Source: SZAS-7 sp964514655 (lineage in GTDB: Bacteria; Chlamydiota; Chlamydiia; Chlamydiales; FEN-1388). Taken from it: DNA of 64,000 nt. Below the pieces are notes generated by a model. That model saw only the letters and a list, made by a program, of their open reading frames with translations. It had not been told where the DNA came from and did not search any database. Made by a program: the position numbers and the translations under genes. Shown here piece by piece: positions 36,291 to 43,951 of the stretch (position 1 is its first letter; every line of letters starts with the position of its first letter). The stretch is taken from the NCBI GenBank assembly GCA_964514655.1, contig CAZEQY010000014.1, positions 1-64,000 of the forward strand, read 5' to 3'.

Positions 36291-37193
36291 ATGGGATCTT
36301 TTGCAAAACGTATTTTTCTTTTTATTGCTCTTAACGCGCTTGTACTCGTTACAATATCGCTAGTTCTCAATTTGCTTAACGTTAAGCCCTATTTGACTCA
36401 ACACGGCCTTGACTATAACTCGCTTATGATATTTTGCTTTGTGTGGGGCATGGGCGGTGCTTTTATCTCGCTTGCTCTATCACGTATTATGGCAAAGTGG
36501 ATGATGGGTGTGCAGGTGATAGACCCAAATCGCTGCTCTGGCCAAGAGCGCGAGCTTGTAAACATGGTATATAGCCTAGCAAAAAATGCAGGCCTTCCAG
36601 CAATGCCGGAAGTTGGTATTTACAATTCTCCTGAAGTAAATGCCTTTGCAACAGGGCCAACGCGCTCTCGCTCACTTGTTGCAGTATCATCTGGATTATT
36701 AAACCGCATGAATACTGCCGAAGTAGATGCCGTACTTGCTCACGAAGTATCGCACGTTGCAAATGGCGACATGGTGACAATGACCTTACTTCAGGGCGTT
36801 GTAAACGCCTTTGTGATGTTTTTTGCTAGAGTCTTAGCATACGTTGTAAGCCGCATGGGGCGTCAACGAGATGATGGCGCTGTTGGATCGCCATTTCTCT
36901 ATACAATTCTCGTCTTTGTCTTTGAGATAGCCTTTATGATCTTGGGATCTATCGTGATTGCAACATATTCTCGCTTTAGAGAGTATCGCGCCGATGCTGG
37001 CGGTGCTCGTCTTGTAGGTCGCGATAAGATGGTTCAAGCACTAGAAGCTCTAAAGCGTACACAAGAAATCCAAGACCCACATGTCGATCAGCCGGCATTT
37101 CAGTCTTTTAAGATTTCGAACACCAAGCGTATCTTGAGCCTATTTTCTTCTCACCCTCCACTTGAAGATCGCATCGCGCGTCTCAAGAGGTAA
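36291..37193 (+). CDS. htpX: HtpX-type membrane zinc metalloprotease
   Basis: 300 aa. HtpX is an M48 endopeptidase of the inner membrane that degrades misfolded membrane proteins. Two N-terminal membrane helices (residues 7-30 and 40-62) precede the zinc site LAHEVSHVANGD (HExxH); two further hydrophobic stretches follow (residues about 160-185 and 200-225), and the third zinc ligand Glu lies in RFREYRADAGG. The ATG at 36291 has AAGGGG 8 nt upstream. The last 43 bp overlap the end of lgt on the other strand. Confidence 0.95.
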   Translation: MGSFAKRIFLFIALNALVLVTISLVLNLLNVKPYLTQHGLDYNSLMIFCFVWGMGGAFISLALSRIMAKWMMGVQVIDPNRCSGQERELVNMVYSLAKNAGLPAMPEVGIYNSPEVNAFATGPTRSRSLVAVSSGLLNRMNTAEVDAVLAHEVSHVANGDMVTMTLLQGVVNAFVMFFARVLAYVVSRMGRQRDDGAVGSPFLYTILVFVFEIAFMILGSIVIATYSRFREYRADAGGARLVGRDKMVQALEALKRTQEIQDPHVDQPAFQSFKISNTKRILSLFSSHPPLEDRIARLKR

Positions 37194-37969
37194 ATTCCTA
37201 AGAGAATAAAGGGTAAGCTTAAGAGCTGGCCCATGTTGAGTGTATGAGAATCGTACACTCCTTGGGGCAGCTTGAGGAATTCAATAAAAAAGCGGAAGGT
37301 AAAGACGAGGATAAAAAATAGTCCCGCCCTCGCGCCCGTTTTTAGTTTGGCATTATATAGCAGAATAAACGTTGCAAAGTAAAAAAGTGACTCATAAAGC
37401 TGCACAGGATGGCAGGGCATTGTAGCGGCAGAATCGCTAGGATGGCCAAACCATACCGCAAAAGGTAGATCGCTTGCTCTTCCCAAAATTTCCTGATTAA
37501 AGAAATTACCAAGACGTATAAAGCCTGCAACAAGCGCCGTTGCGACACATAGTATGTCTAGTAGCTTTGTAAATGATAGGCCCACTAAACGCCTCTTGGG
37601 GCTGCTCCAAAAAAGAACTAGGCCTGCAAGTAGGCCAATGCCGCCTCCATGGCTTGATAGGCCGCCTTCCCATGTATAGAGAATTTCTAGAGGATGATTT
37701 TTAAAGTAGGGCCACTCATAAAAAAAGACATGGCCAAGCCGTGCGCCTACTATCATCCCTATAAAAACAAACCAGGCAAGGCGATCCATAAACGAGAATG
37801 CCTGCTTTTTTTCAATATCCATCTCCTTCCACAACAGGCGGCAGGCAACAAGGTAGCCTAAAAAAAAGCCGCCGGCAAAAAGAAGGCTGTACCAGTAGAT
37901 AGGAAAGTCAAGAATGGGAATAGTTACTGCTACGCGGGATGGATCCCAGTAGATAAAGGAGAAAAACAT
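37151..37969 (-). CDS. lgt: Prolipoprotein diacylglyceryl transferase
   Basis: 272 aa, normal length. Lgt transfers diacylglycerol from phosphatidylglycerol to the lipobox Cys of prolipoproteins in the inner membrane. The signature WEGGLSSHGGGIG and the conserved GARLGHVFFYEW are present, with about seven membrane helices. AAGGAGG stands 6 nt upstream of the ATG. Several likely substrates with lipoboxes lie in this window (47461, 55154 and perhaps 56689). It converges on and overlaps htpX. Confidence 0.96.
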   Translation of the reverse strand: MFFSFIYWDPSRVAVTIPILDFPIYWYSLLFAGGFFLGYLVACRLLWKEMDIEKKQAFSFMDRLAWFVFIGMIVGARLGHVFFYEWPYFKNHPLEILYTWEGGLSSHGGGIGLLAGLVLFWSSPKRRLVGLSFTKLLDILCVATALVAGFIRLGNFFNQEILGRASDLPFAVWFGHPSDSAATMPCHPVQLYESLFYFATFILLYNAKLKTGARAGLFFILVFTFRFFIEFLKLPQGVYDSHTLNMGQLLSLPFILLGIYLLRRAMRSSSGG

Positions 37970-37982
37970 AGCTAGCCTCCTT

Positions 37983-38018
37983 AAAAAAAGTAAGCGGTAG
38001 AATGTTATTCTACCGCTT
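37983..38018 (-). terminator. Rho-independent terminator of tRNA-Pro
   Basis: A perfect 11-bp stem (37992-38002 with 38008-38018) with a 5-nt loop, followed on the minus strand by CTTTTTTT. It begins 5 nt after the tRNA discriminator base. Confidence 0.88.
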
Positions 38019-38023
38019 GGTGA

Positions 38024-38098
38024 TCGGAGCAGAGGGATTTGAACCCCCGACCTACTGCTCCCAAAGCAGCCGCGCTAGCCAAACTGCGCTATGCTCCG
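38024..38098 (-). tRNA. tRNA-Pro (UGG)
   Basis: 75 nt. The acceptor stem CGGAGCA/TGCTCCG is perfect and the T arm shows GGTTCAAATC. The anticodon stem GCTGC/GCAGT has loop TTTGGGA, giving anticodon TGG with G37 as usual for proline. The discriminator is A and CCA is not encoded (TCA follows). It has its own promoter and terminator, so it is a stand-alone transcription unit. Confidence 0.95.
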
Positions 38099-38109
38099 AA
38101 CGTGGCAAG

Positions 38110-38138
38110 ATCATATCTGGATTGTTGCTTTTTTTCAA
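38110..38138 (-). promoter_or_regulatory. Promoter of tRNA-Pro
   Basis: On the minus strand TTGAAA (38133-38138), 17 nt, TATGAT (38110-38115), a near-consensus housekeeping promoter. The -10 ends 11 bp before the mature tRNA 5' end. It also occupies the leader region of the divergent glycosyltransferase gene. Confidence 0.85.
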
Positions 38139-38159
38139 GCTTTCTGCAACAAAGAGGCT

Positions 38160-39290
38160 ATGAAAATAAAAAGAATAGATCTTTTTACCTTCCCAAATGC
38201 CCATCAGTATGGTGTACAGCAGGCATTTTCTGAGGGTTTGCAAAAATCATTAGAACGTTTAGGCGTCGCATCGTCGCTTTATCCCTATAAAGAACTAGGT
38301 GCGGGATCTGTACTTGCGGCCCTTGTTCAGAATAGTCCGGACTATACAGTGGGCTTTAACGTTACTGTGGGCCAGTATTCGCCCCTAGAGCCGCTCGGAA
38401 TACCCCATCTTGCGATCATTATTGATTTAGCATGCTATTTTCCTGAGCTTTTTCGCAATCAAAATGCCCTTGCAGCCTTTGTGGACGAAGATTCAGTAGG
38501 TTTTTATAAGATGCTTTCCGGTAAAAATGCCATCTATTTGCCCCATGCTATCGACAAAGAGCTTATCGTAGAGCAAAATTCAAAAAGAGACCTCGATATA
38601 GTGATGTGCGGCTCTTTTATGGATGCTGAAGACATTGCAAATACATGGGACAATCTCCTTTCTGAAAAAAATGCATCTCGCATGCGCTCTATGGCTGAAT
38701 GTGTGCTTGCGAGTAGTCATATTTCGCCTTTACAGGTGTTTGTAGAAGAGGTTAATGCAAAAGGAGAGTTTGAAAAAGAGCTTTTGGATAAGGCTATAGA
38801 CTATTTTGACTTATTGACATCACTTGATCAGTATATACGTGGTATTGATAGAATACGCATTTTGCAGGCTATTGAGAGACCTATTCATATCTTTGGACCG
38901 ACTTCTTGGAAAAAGTATCTACAAAATGCTATTTTTCATCCTGAAGTGCCTTACAAAGAGGTTCATACCATCTTTAGACGTTCTAAAATTATCATAAATA
39001 GCTTTCCGATGTTTAAGCGAGGCCTTCACGAGCGGCTTCTTTTGGCCCTAGCTTCCGGGGCAAGCGTGCTGCACAATAAGAACCTTGCTGTTCAACAAGC
39101 TTTTGGAGAGCTTTTGCCCTACCTTGCGCCTGACTATAAGGGCGTAAATGCTAGTATAGAGACCGCCCTTAGTGATGAAGAGGCTCGATACGCTAAGGTG
39201 TCAGCCACCCATACTACTATTAAAAGCCAGCACACCTGGGATGAGCGCGCTAAGCAGCTTATCACCTTTCTCTCTACATTAAAAAATTGA
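38160..39290 (+). CDS. Glycosyltransferase-like protein (CgeB/GT1-type C-terminus)
   Basis: 376 aa. The C-terminal third has IFRRSKIIINSFPMF and GLHERLLLALASGASVLH, which match the nucleotide-sugar-binding region of group 1 glycosyltransferases (the CgeB-like set). The N-terminal half is a poorly conserved alpha/beta region (TVGFNVTVGQYS, HLAIIIDLACYF). Acceptor and donor are unknown. The ATG at 38160 has GAGG only 2 nt upstream; an extension to 38091 would overlap the tRNA gene and is rejected. Confidence 0.7.
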   Translation: MKIKRIDLFTFPNAHQYGVQQAFSEGLQKSLERLGVASSLYPYKELGAGSVLAALVQNSPDYTVGFNVTVGQYSPLEPLGIPHLAIIIDLACYFPELFRNQNALAAFVDEDSVGFYKMLSGKNAIYLPHAIDKELIVEQNSKRDLDIVMCGSFMDAEDIANTWDNLLSEKNASRMRSMAECVLASSHISPLQVFVEEVNAKGEFEKELLDKAIDYFDLLTSLDQYIRGIDRIRILQAIERPIHIFGPTSWKKYLQNAIFHPEVPYKEVHTIFRRSKIIINSFPMFKRGLHERLLLALASGASVLHNKNLAVQQAFGELLPYLAPDYKGVNASIETALSDEEARYAKVSATHTTIKSQHTWDERAKQLITFLSTLKN

Positions 39291-39302
39291 ATATGATATA
39301 AT
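39273..39302 (+). promoter_or_regulatory. Candidate promoter of the 39326 gene
   Basis: An extended -10 TGA-TATAAT (39294-39302) with TCTACA (39273-39278) 18 nt upstream. It sits partly in the 3' end of the glycosyltransferase gene and 23 bp before the next start. Confidence 0.5.
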
Positions 39303-39325
39303 AGGGATATATTCAAGGAGGGGGT

Positions 39326-40285
39326 ATGAGCGTTGTTTCTCCCGAGAGAGGCGAGGGTTCTCAGTGGGTCCCACCGGAAAAACCCAAAGCTACGGGCGAT
39401 AGTGCCGCTATTCAAGGGCATATAAAGCCAACAGAAGAACAGCTGCCAGAAGGTGTAGATCGCATAAGCCCCCGTACAATTACAAATATTGCCACCGCAA
39501 GCGGCACCGAGCAGCATGTCCAGCAAGCTGCAAAAAGCATTAGGCCGCAGGCAAAAATCGAAGATCTCATATTTGTACGGGTGATCGATACGCTTACAGA
39601 ACTTGGCATATCAATTTCATCTGACACCGATGTTCCAACGAAGGAAGATTTCCAGGCATATAACATACATGAAACAGATCCACTAAAGCTTGTAAAAATA
39701 AAATTCATAAAGGCGCTTCAGGCAGACACAACGATCGATGCAGGCCGTAAGATGCTTCTTATTGAGATGATAATTAAGCCTGATCAGGTAGTTGTCGATT
39801 TACCTCGTCTTGCAGAAGTGCAAATCGGAAAGACTACCATCAAGCAAGAGGACGTAGGTGCTGAAGATTCCTTCATAAATATAAGCACACAGCTTTTAAC
39901 ATACATTGAATCGCAAAATCCAGCCCTTACGAAAAACGCTTCCGATAGCATGGACGAGCTCCTCTATGCAACATCCCAGACGTTTTTTTTGAACCTTTTA
40001 CAAAAACAACATGAAGATGAGCGCATACATAGAAGCGAATGGGCTGTCCCTGGGAGAAAGATCTCAAATGAAAAAACATCTTTTCAGATGGAAAAAACCT
40101 TTGTTAGGAAGCCTGAAACACTTATCATCACTCATTCAATAGAGACCCCCTTTGTTCGTACAGATGATGAGCCCGGCGAGCAGCGCCTAATCAAGAAAGT
40201 CGAGTGCCGCTACAACCTAAAAACTAGCGCCGTAACCTTCACTTCCACCTACGAGCTAAACGGCCAAAGGGAAATAATACAGTAA
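39326..40285 (+). CDS. Hypothetical protein, 319 aa
   Basis: Unrecognised. No signal peptide or membrane segment. The first 60 residues are polar, with many Ser, Pro, Gly and Thr (probably disordered), a composition compatible with a secreted effector but not diagnostic. The middle is helical; the last 80 residues look beta-rich (RKPETLIITHSIETPF). A strong AAGGAGGGGG box and an extended -10 promoter precede it, so it is probably well expressed as a single gene. Confidence 0.65.
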   Translation: MSVVSPERGEGSQWVPPEKPKATGDSAAIQGHIKPTEEQLPEGVDRISPRTITNIATASGTEQHVQQAAKSIRPQAKIEDLIFVRVIDTLTELGISISSDTDVPTKEDFQAYNIHETDPLKLVKIKFIKALQADTTIDAGRKMLLIEMIIKPDQVVVDLPRLAEVQIGKTTIKQEDVGAEDSFINISTQLLTYIESQNPALTKNASDSMDELLYATSQTFFLNLLQKQHEDERIHRSEWAVPGRKISNEKTSFQMEKTFVRKPETLIITHSIETPFVRTDDEPGEQRLIKKVECRYNLKTSAVTFTSTYELNGQREIIQ

Positions 40286-40303
40286 CCAAAAAAATCCGTA
40301 ATT

Positions 40304-40316
40304 TTTACCCTATTAC
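40304..40316. promoter_or_regulatory. TTTACCCTATTAC motif, copy 1
   Basis: This 13-bp motif lies 66 bp before the exported MazG-like gene and recurs exactly at 41564-41576. Its TTACCCTA core is the half-site of the perfect palindrome upstream of the luxR gene (42453-42471). A GTAAT/ATTAC inverted repeat flanks it (GTAAT starting at 40298). Candidate binding site of the LuxR regulator. Confidence 0.4.
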
Positions 40317-40381
40317 TTATATGTGTTATGTGTGTTAAGCTTGGGCCAAAAAACACACTTCATTGAGGTATCGCAAATATC

Positions 40382-40753
40382 ATGAGAATAAAAATAGTTT
40401 CTCTTTTTTTATCAGGCCTTTTTTTGGCAATAGCTTCTACCTATGCAGGTGAAGCTGTTAATACTGGAAACGTACAGCAGGTTCAAAAAGATTTTGATAA
40501 TGAGTATTTTGAAATAAACGAGGGCTTTGAAAAACTTCGTCATACGCTTTTGCATCTTATGAAAACAACTGGCAAAATTGCGACTTATTGCGAAGCAAAG
40601 GAACATGGCAAAGAGCCTGATCTAAGCCCGTTAGTAAATGAAGCGCTTCCTGATTTACTCATATATGCTCTTCAAATTGCAAATCTCACCGGCATTGACC
40701 TCGGTGAAAAATATGATGAGCGCCTTCAGGCTCTCAAAGAGCGAGTAAAATAA
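40382..40753 (+). CDS. Exported MazG-like protein
   Basis: 123 aa. A Sec signal peptide (MRIKIVSLFLSGLFLAIASTYA) precedes about 100 helical residues. The stretch VNEALPDLLIYALQIANL then GIDLGEKYDERL matches the second half of MazG/dCTPase-type all-alpha NTP pyrophosphohydrolases, where a conserved Asp starts the helix before LLIY. The first metal-binding helix (normally E-x2-E) appears as TGKIATYCEAKEHGKEPD and is not obviously intact, so catalysis is doubtful. An exported MazG-fold protein is unusual. A GAGG box stands 10 nt before the ATG (weak). It is flanked by a motif shared with the luxR region. Confidence 0.6.
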   Translation: MRIKIVSLFLSGLFLAIASTYAGEAVNTGNVQQVQKDFDNEYFEINEGFEKLRHTLLHLMKTTGKIATYCEAKEHGKEPDLSPLVNEALPDLLIYALQIANLTGIDLGEKYDERLQALKERVK

Positions 40754-40757
40754 AAAA

Positions 40758-40778
40758 CCGGGAGTTGTAAACTCCCGG
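40758..40778. terminator. Short hairpin after MazG-like gene
   Basis: A perfect 9-bp stem CCGGGAGTT/AACTCCCGG with a 3-nt loop starts 5 bp after the stop codon. The run of A on its left would be a T tract for minus-strand transcripts; on the plus strand no T run follows. It may be a weak terminator or an mRNA end-stabilising hairpin. Confidence 0.45.
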
Positions 40779-40875
40779 CATACGTACTAGTAGATGGGTC
40801 AAGAAAGCTCCCATAAGGGCACTTGTTAAAATATTTGGCAAAACATACAATGCTTAAGGAAAAAAGGGACATAGC

Positions 40876-41541
40876 GTGAAATATCAGGCAATTATTTTTG
40901 ACTTAGATGGCACTATTTCTGACTCTATGCAGCTATGGGATAAAGCCACACATCTATTCCTATTAAATCACAACATACATCTGTCACAAGAAGAAAAAGA
41001 GCACTTAGACAGGGAGCTTCGTGGGGTCAGCCACGATGATGCGACCCTTCGTGTAAAAACTAAATATTGTTTACCCCAATCGCTTGAAGAGCTCTCTCTT
41101 GAATATGCGCAATATGCATATGAGCTTATGTGTGTCGAAGTGCGATTTGTTGATGGTTTTTTAGCATTTTATTCAGGCCTAAATACCCATAATCTCAAAT
41201 ATGGCATTGCCACAAATGCAGATCAGTTAACGCTTTCTGCAATAAAAAAAGCCTTGTCACTCGAGTCATTATTTGGAGAGCACATTTACAATATTGATGA
41301 TGTCAATCAACAAGGAAAGCCCAAGCCTGATGTTTACCTTCACGCGGCAAAGAAGCTAAATATCTCCCCATACGCCTGTATTGCTATTGAAGATTCAGCA
41401 TGCGGTATAAAAGCCGCAAAAGCTGCAAATATGTTTTGTATAGGTCTTAATAGTCATGGAAATCCCGAACAGCTGCGTGAAGCTGATATGATTATTAATG
41501 CTTATGAAGATATTGATCTAAATGCATTATTTAGTCGTTGA
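40876..41541 (+). CDS. HAD-family phosphatase (beta-phosphoglucomutase-like)
   Basis: 221 aa from a GTG start. HAD motifs are complete: DLDGTISDS (nucleophile Asp), GIATNADQL (motif II), GKPKPDVYLHAA (motif III Lys) and IAIEDSACGIKAA (motif IV). The helical cap lies between motifs I and II, as in phosphoglycolate phosphatase and beta-phosphoglucomutase. The substrate cannot be assigned. The GTG start has AAGGGA 7 nt upstream. Confidence 0.85.
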   Translation: MKYQAIIFDLDGTISDSMQLWDKATHLFLLNHNIHLSQEEKEHLDRELRGVSHDDATLRVKTKYCLPQSLEELSLEYAQYAYELMCVEVRFVDGFLAFYSGLNTHNLKYGIATNADQLTLSAIKKALSLESLFGEHIYNIDDVNQQGKPKPDVYLHAAKKLNISPYACIAIEDSACGIKAAKAANMFCIGLNSHGNPEQLREADMIINAYEDIDLNALFSR

Positions 41542-41563
41542 ATTATTTTTTTTAAGTTCCATA

Positions 41564-41576
41564 TTTACCCTATTAC
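41564..41576. promoter_or_regulatory. TTTACCCTATTAC motif, copy 2
   Basis: Exact second copy of the 13-bp motif at 40304-40316, covering the last bases of the luxR gene and the short gap to the convergent HAD gene. It could be a coincidence of codons; the exact 13-bp identity argues for a site. Confidence 0.3.
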
Positions 41577-42397
41577 AACAAACCAAATTCGCATAGACGC
41601 TCTGCAATAGAAAATAGTTCATTTTTATATTTACAGTCAAATTTTATTTTAACACTCTCTAGGTAATGTTCTACAGTTCTCGGTGAAAGGCGAAGTAGAG
41701 CAGCCGTTTCCTTCATCGACTTGCCCTTTAGCAGCAGCTTTATACAATCTCGTTCTCTTCGGGAGAGTGAATCCGCTTGTTCTACTTCATGGCTTAATCC
41801 AATATCAAGCAAACACTTTCGCAATACTTGTTCATCGAGTTTAGGTTGAAGAGTGGACGTACTATCGAATAGATCTTGTCCGATTAACTCTGGTAACGAA
41901 AGGGATGGCCCAACTTCATGTTGAATTATGGTACTGCATTTTTCCTTAAAGTGTGCAGCAAAGGCTTTTAGGAGATTTGCATAATTTAAATAGACACGTT
42001 CAAAGTTTTTTGACTGGTTAGCTTCTCCCCAAAAGCCAAAAAATTCAACAGCATCTTCTTGCTTTTCACAAAGCCCTACGATTGGTTCAATTTTGAACGT
42101 TCGTACCACATAGGCAAGTGAATTGTCAAATTCGTTTTTGTGATTAGTCTCAAAAAAGAAAAACCCGGGGTGATAATTGTCAGGATGTCGTAAATAGGGA
42201 TCATTATAAAAGAGTTTTTCGTCATAGTAATAATCGTCAACATCAGGGCGGTCGGTTAAAAGTACTTGGTTTCCATTTTTATCAATATACACATAGTAAA
42301 AACAACTTACGCCCAGATGATACAGCGGACGAGTACAGTTTTTTACTATATCTGAATACCTACCTAAGTCTTTAAGAAATTGATTCAGCTGCGACAT
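41573..42397 (-). CDS. LuxR-family transcriptional regulator
   Basis: 274 aa. The C-terminal 65 residues are a LuxR/GerE helix-turn-helix: SLSRRERDCIKLLLKGKS, then AALLRLSPRTVEHYLESVK. The N-terminal 200 residues look like a PAS/autoinducer-type sensing domain rich in aromatic residues (DDYYYDEKLFYNDPYLRH, GFFFFETNH). There is no receiver domain Asp pocket, so it is not a classical response regulator. The ATG at 42397 is chosen; a GTG at 42415 is also in frame; neither has a good ribosome site. A perfect palindrome 56 bp upstream suggests self-regulation. Confidence 0.85.
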   Translation of the reverse strand: MSQLNQFLKDLGRYSDIVKNCTRPLYHLGVSCFYYVYIDKNGNQVLLTDRPDVDDYYYDEKLFYNDPYLRHPDNYHPGFFFFETNHKNEFDNSLAYVVRTFKIEPIVGLCEKQEDAVEFFGFWGEANQSKNFERVYLNYANLLKAFAAHFKEKCSTIIQHEVGPSLSLPELIGQDLFDSTSTLQPKLDEQVLRKCLLDIGLSHEVEQADSLSRRERDCIKLLLKGKSMKETAALLRLSPRTVEHYLESVKIKFDCKYKNELFSIAERLCEFGLL

Positions 42398-42452
42398 ACG
42401 ACAAAAGTACCACACATCAAAATTTGTTACTAAGATAAATCGCAGGGGAATT

Positions 42453-42471
42453 TAGGGTAAGAATTACCCTA
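42453..42471. promoter_or_regulatory. Palindromic candidate operator of luxR
   Basis: TAGGGTAA-GAA-TTACCCTA is a perfect 8-bp inverted repeat with a 3-nt spacer, the size expected for a LuxR-type dimer site. It is in the 139-bp gap between dnaA and luxR, 56 bp before the luxR start. The half-site TTACCCTA recurs at 40304-40316 and 41564-41576. Confidence 0.55.
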
Positions 42472-42535
42472 TAAATACTTTTCAGCTTGAAGCTGTCAAA
42501 TGAAGCCTTAGAGACTACTCATCTCAACTATGAGT

Positions 42536-43942
42536 TCAAAGTGTCGAGCTTTTTAGGTGAGACATGAGCTTTTGCTGGATGGCGTTGTAGGCAAGAGCGA
42601 GTTCGCTGCCTGGGGTGTTCATCTGTTTTTCTGCTTGGCGTATTGCGGACATGACGGTGGAATGGTCGCGCTGGAAAAGGTCGCCTATCTGCATGTAGGG
42701 AGATTTTAGTAGGTCGCGACAAAGGTACATGGCAAGCTGGCGGCAGGTGACTGCATTTCGCGACTGTGACTTGCCAATAAGCTCATCTAGAGAAAGTGAA
42801 TAGTGATCAGCAACGCTTGCTACAATGCGCTCTAAGGTAAGTGCCTTTGCCTTTTCATCGTCGATAAGGTCTGAAAGTAGCTCCTTAACTGTGTTTAGTG
42901 CGAGATGGGTCTTTTGACCGCTTTTATTTAGGTGTGAGCGCAGCATGAGTGCTTCTAAAGCTTTGACTGCAGACTTTGGGTTTGTGGCAAAGGTGTCTTT
43001 TAAAAATTCTATCGTACGCGCACTTATGGGGTACTTATAGTGCTCTGCCTTTTGTTCAAGGATCTTTGCAATGTCCTTTTTGTGCGGTGGTGTTAAGGGC
43101 AGCACTATGCCCCATTCAAAGCGAGATATAAGCCTTGGCTCAATAAACTGTAGCTGCTGCGGGGCAACATTTGCTGAGAGGATAATCTGTTTGCCTTCTG
43201 TGTGAAGTGTGTTGAAGGTATGAAAGAACTCTTCCTGCGTGGCGTTTTTGCGTCCAAATACCTGCACATCATCTATAAGCAATACATCTACATTGCGGTA
43301 GGTGCTTCTAAAATGTGACATTTCTCCTACTCGTATTGCCTTTACGACGTGCTCTGTAAAGAGTTCTGAGCGGGCGTATATAGCCTTATAGCCTACGCGC
43401 CTAAGCTTTTGAGCAAGGGCCATTAAGAGGTGCGTTTTGCCAGATCCTGAAGAGCCATATACATAGATAGGGTTAAAAAAGCCCTGCTCCTTGCTAGGAG
43501 TTTTATGCGAAAAAGAGGACATTGCTTCTACTTTGGCATTTACAAGGCGACTAGATAGCTCTTCAAGCACACTATAGGCCACCTTATTGTCATCGCTAAC
43601 AAGAAAATCTTCAAGAGTGCACGAGGGATCAAGGTCTTCAAAAAATATCTGAAAGTTCGTTTGAACTTCTGGCTTAGCATTTTTTCGCTTTCTGGGAGCT
43701 GTCGGAACAAGCTCCGGTAGCGAAAGGTGAACTTTTATTGGCTTTTGGTTGTTGTTTACAAAGGTGGCAAGCTTAGGTCTTATATGCTCATCAAACCACA
43801 TCACCTGAAAGGAGTCATTTGCCTCTAGGTAGAGGTTGCAGGCATCAAAATTAAGAATTTTAAGTGTTCTAAGCCAGCGCGCAACAGTTTCTTGGCCGTA
43901 TTCAAGTTCTCTTTGCTCAAGAAACTGCTGCCACGCCTGCAT
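42536..43942 (-). CDS. dnaA: Chromosomal replication initiator DnaA (chlamydial paralogue)
   Basis: 468 aa. DnaA is the AAA+ ATPase that opens the replication origin. The N-terminus (CNLYLEANDSFQVMWFDEHI) resembles the chlamydial DnaA type as I remember it. Walker A is GSSGSGKTHL, Walker B VLLIDDVQVF, sensor I LSANVAPQQL, and the C-terminal DNA-binding domain IV ends with the DnaA signature CRDLLKSPYMQIGDLFQRDH. All key residues are present. It lies 9 bp downstream of yidC, so the pair is an operon. No DnaA boxes (TTATNCACA) were noticed nearby, so this is probably not at the origin. Chlamydiae usually carry two dnaA genes. Confidence 0.95.
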   Translation of the reverse strand: MQAWQQFLEQRELEYGQETVARWLRTLKILNFDACNLYLEANDSFQVMWFDEHIRPKLATFVNNNQKPIKVHLSLPELVPTAPRKRKNAKPEVQTNFQIFFEDLDPSCTLEDFLVSDDNKVAYSVLEELSSRLVNAKVEAMSSFSHKTPSKEQGFFNPIYVYGSSGSGKTHLLMALAQKLRRVGYKAIYARSELFTEHVVKAIRVGEMSHFRSTYRNVDVLLIDDVQVFGRKNATQEEFFHTFNTLHTEGKQIILSANVAPQQLQFIEPRLISRFEWGIVLPLTPPHKKDIAKILEQKAEHYKYPISARTIEFLKDTFATNPKSAVKALEALMLRSHLNKSGQKTHLALNTVKELLSDLIDDEKAKALTLERIVASVADHYSLSLDELIGKSQSRNAVTCRQLAMYLCRDLLKSPYMQIGDLFQRDHSTVMSAIRQAEKQMNTPGSELALAYNAIQQKLMSHLKSSTL

Positions 43943-43951
43943 GACACATCC

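Noticed and set aside
38091..38159. 5' extension of the glycosyltransferase gene
   Set aside because: It overlaps the tRNA-Pro gene and its promoter; MKIKRIDLF at 38160 is a more natural start.
39134..39526. Minus-strand frame of 130 codons with a Cys-rich start
   Set aside because: It is antisense to the ends of two well-supported plus-strand genes and has no ribosome site.
42416..42535. Possible replication origin beside dnaA
   Set aside because: No TTATNCACA-type DnaA boxes or AT-rich unwinding array was noticed; the palindrome there fits a regulator site better.
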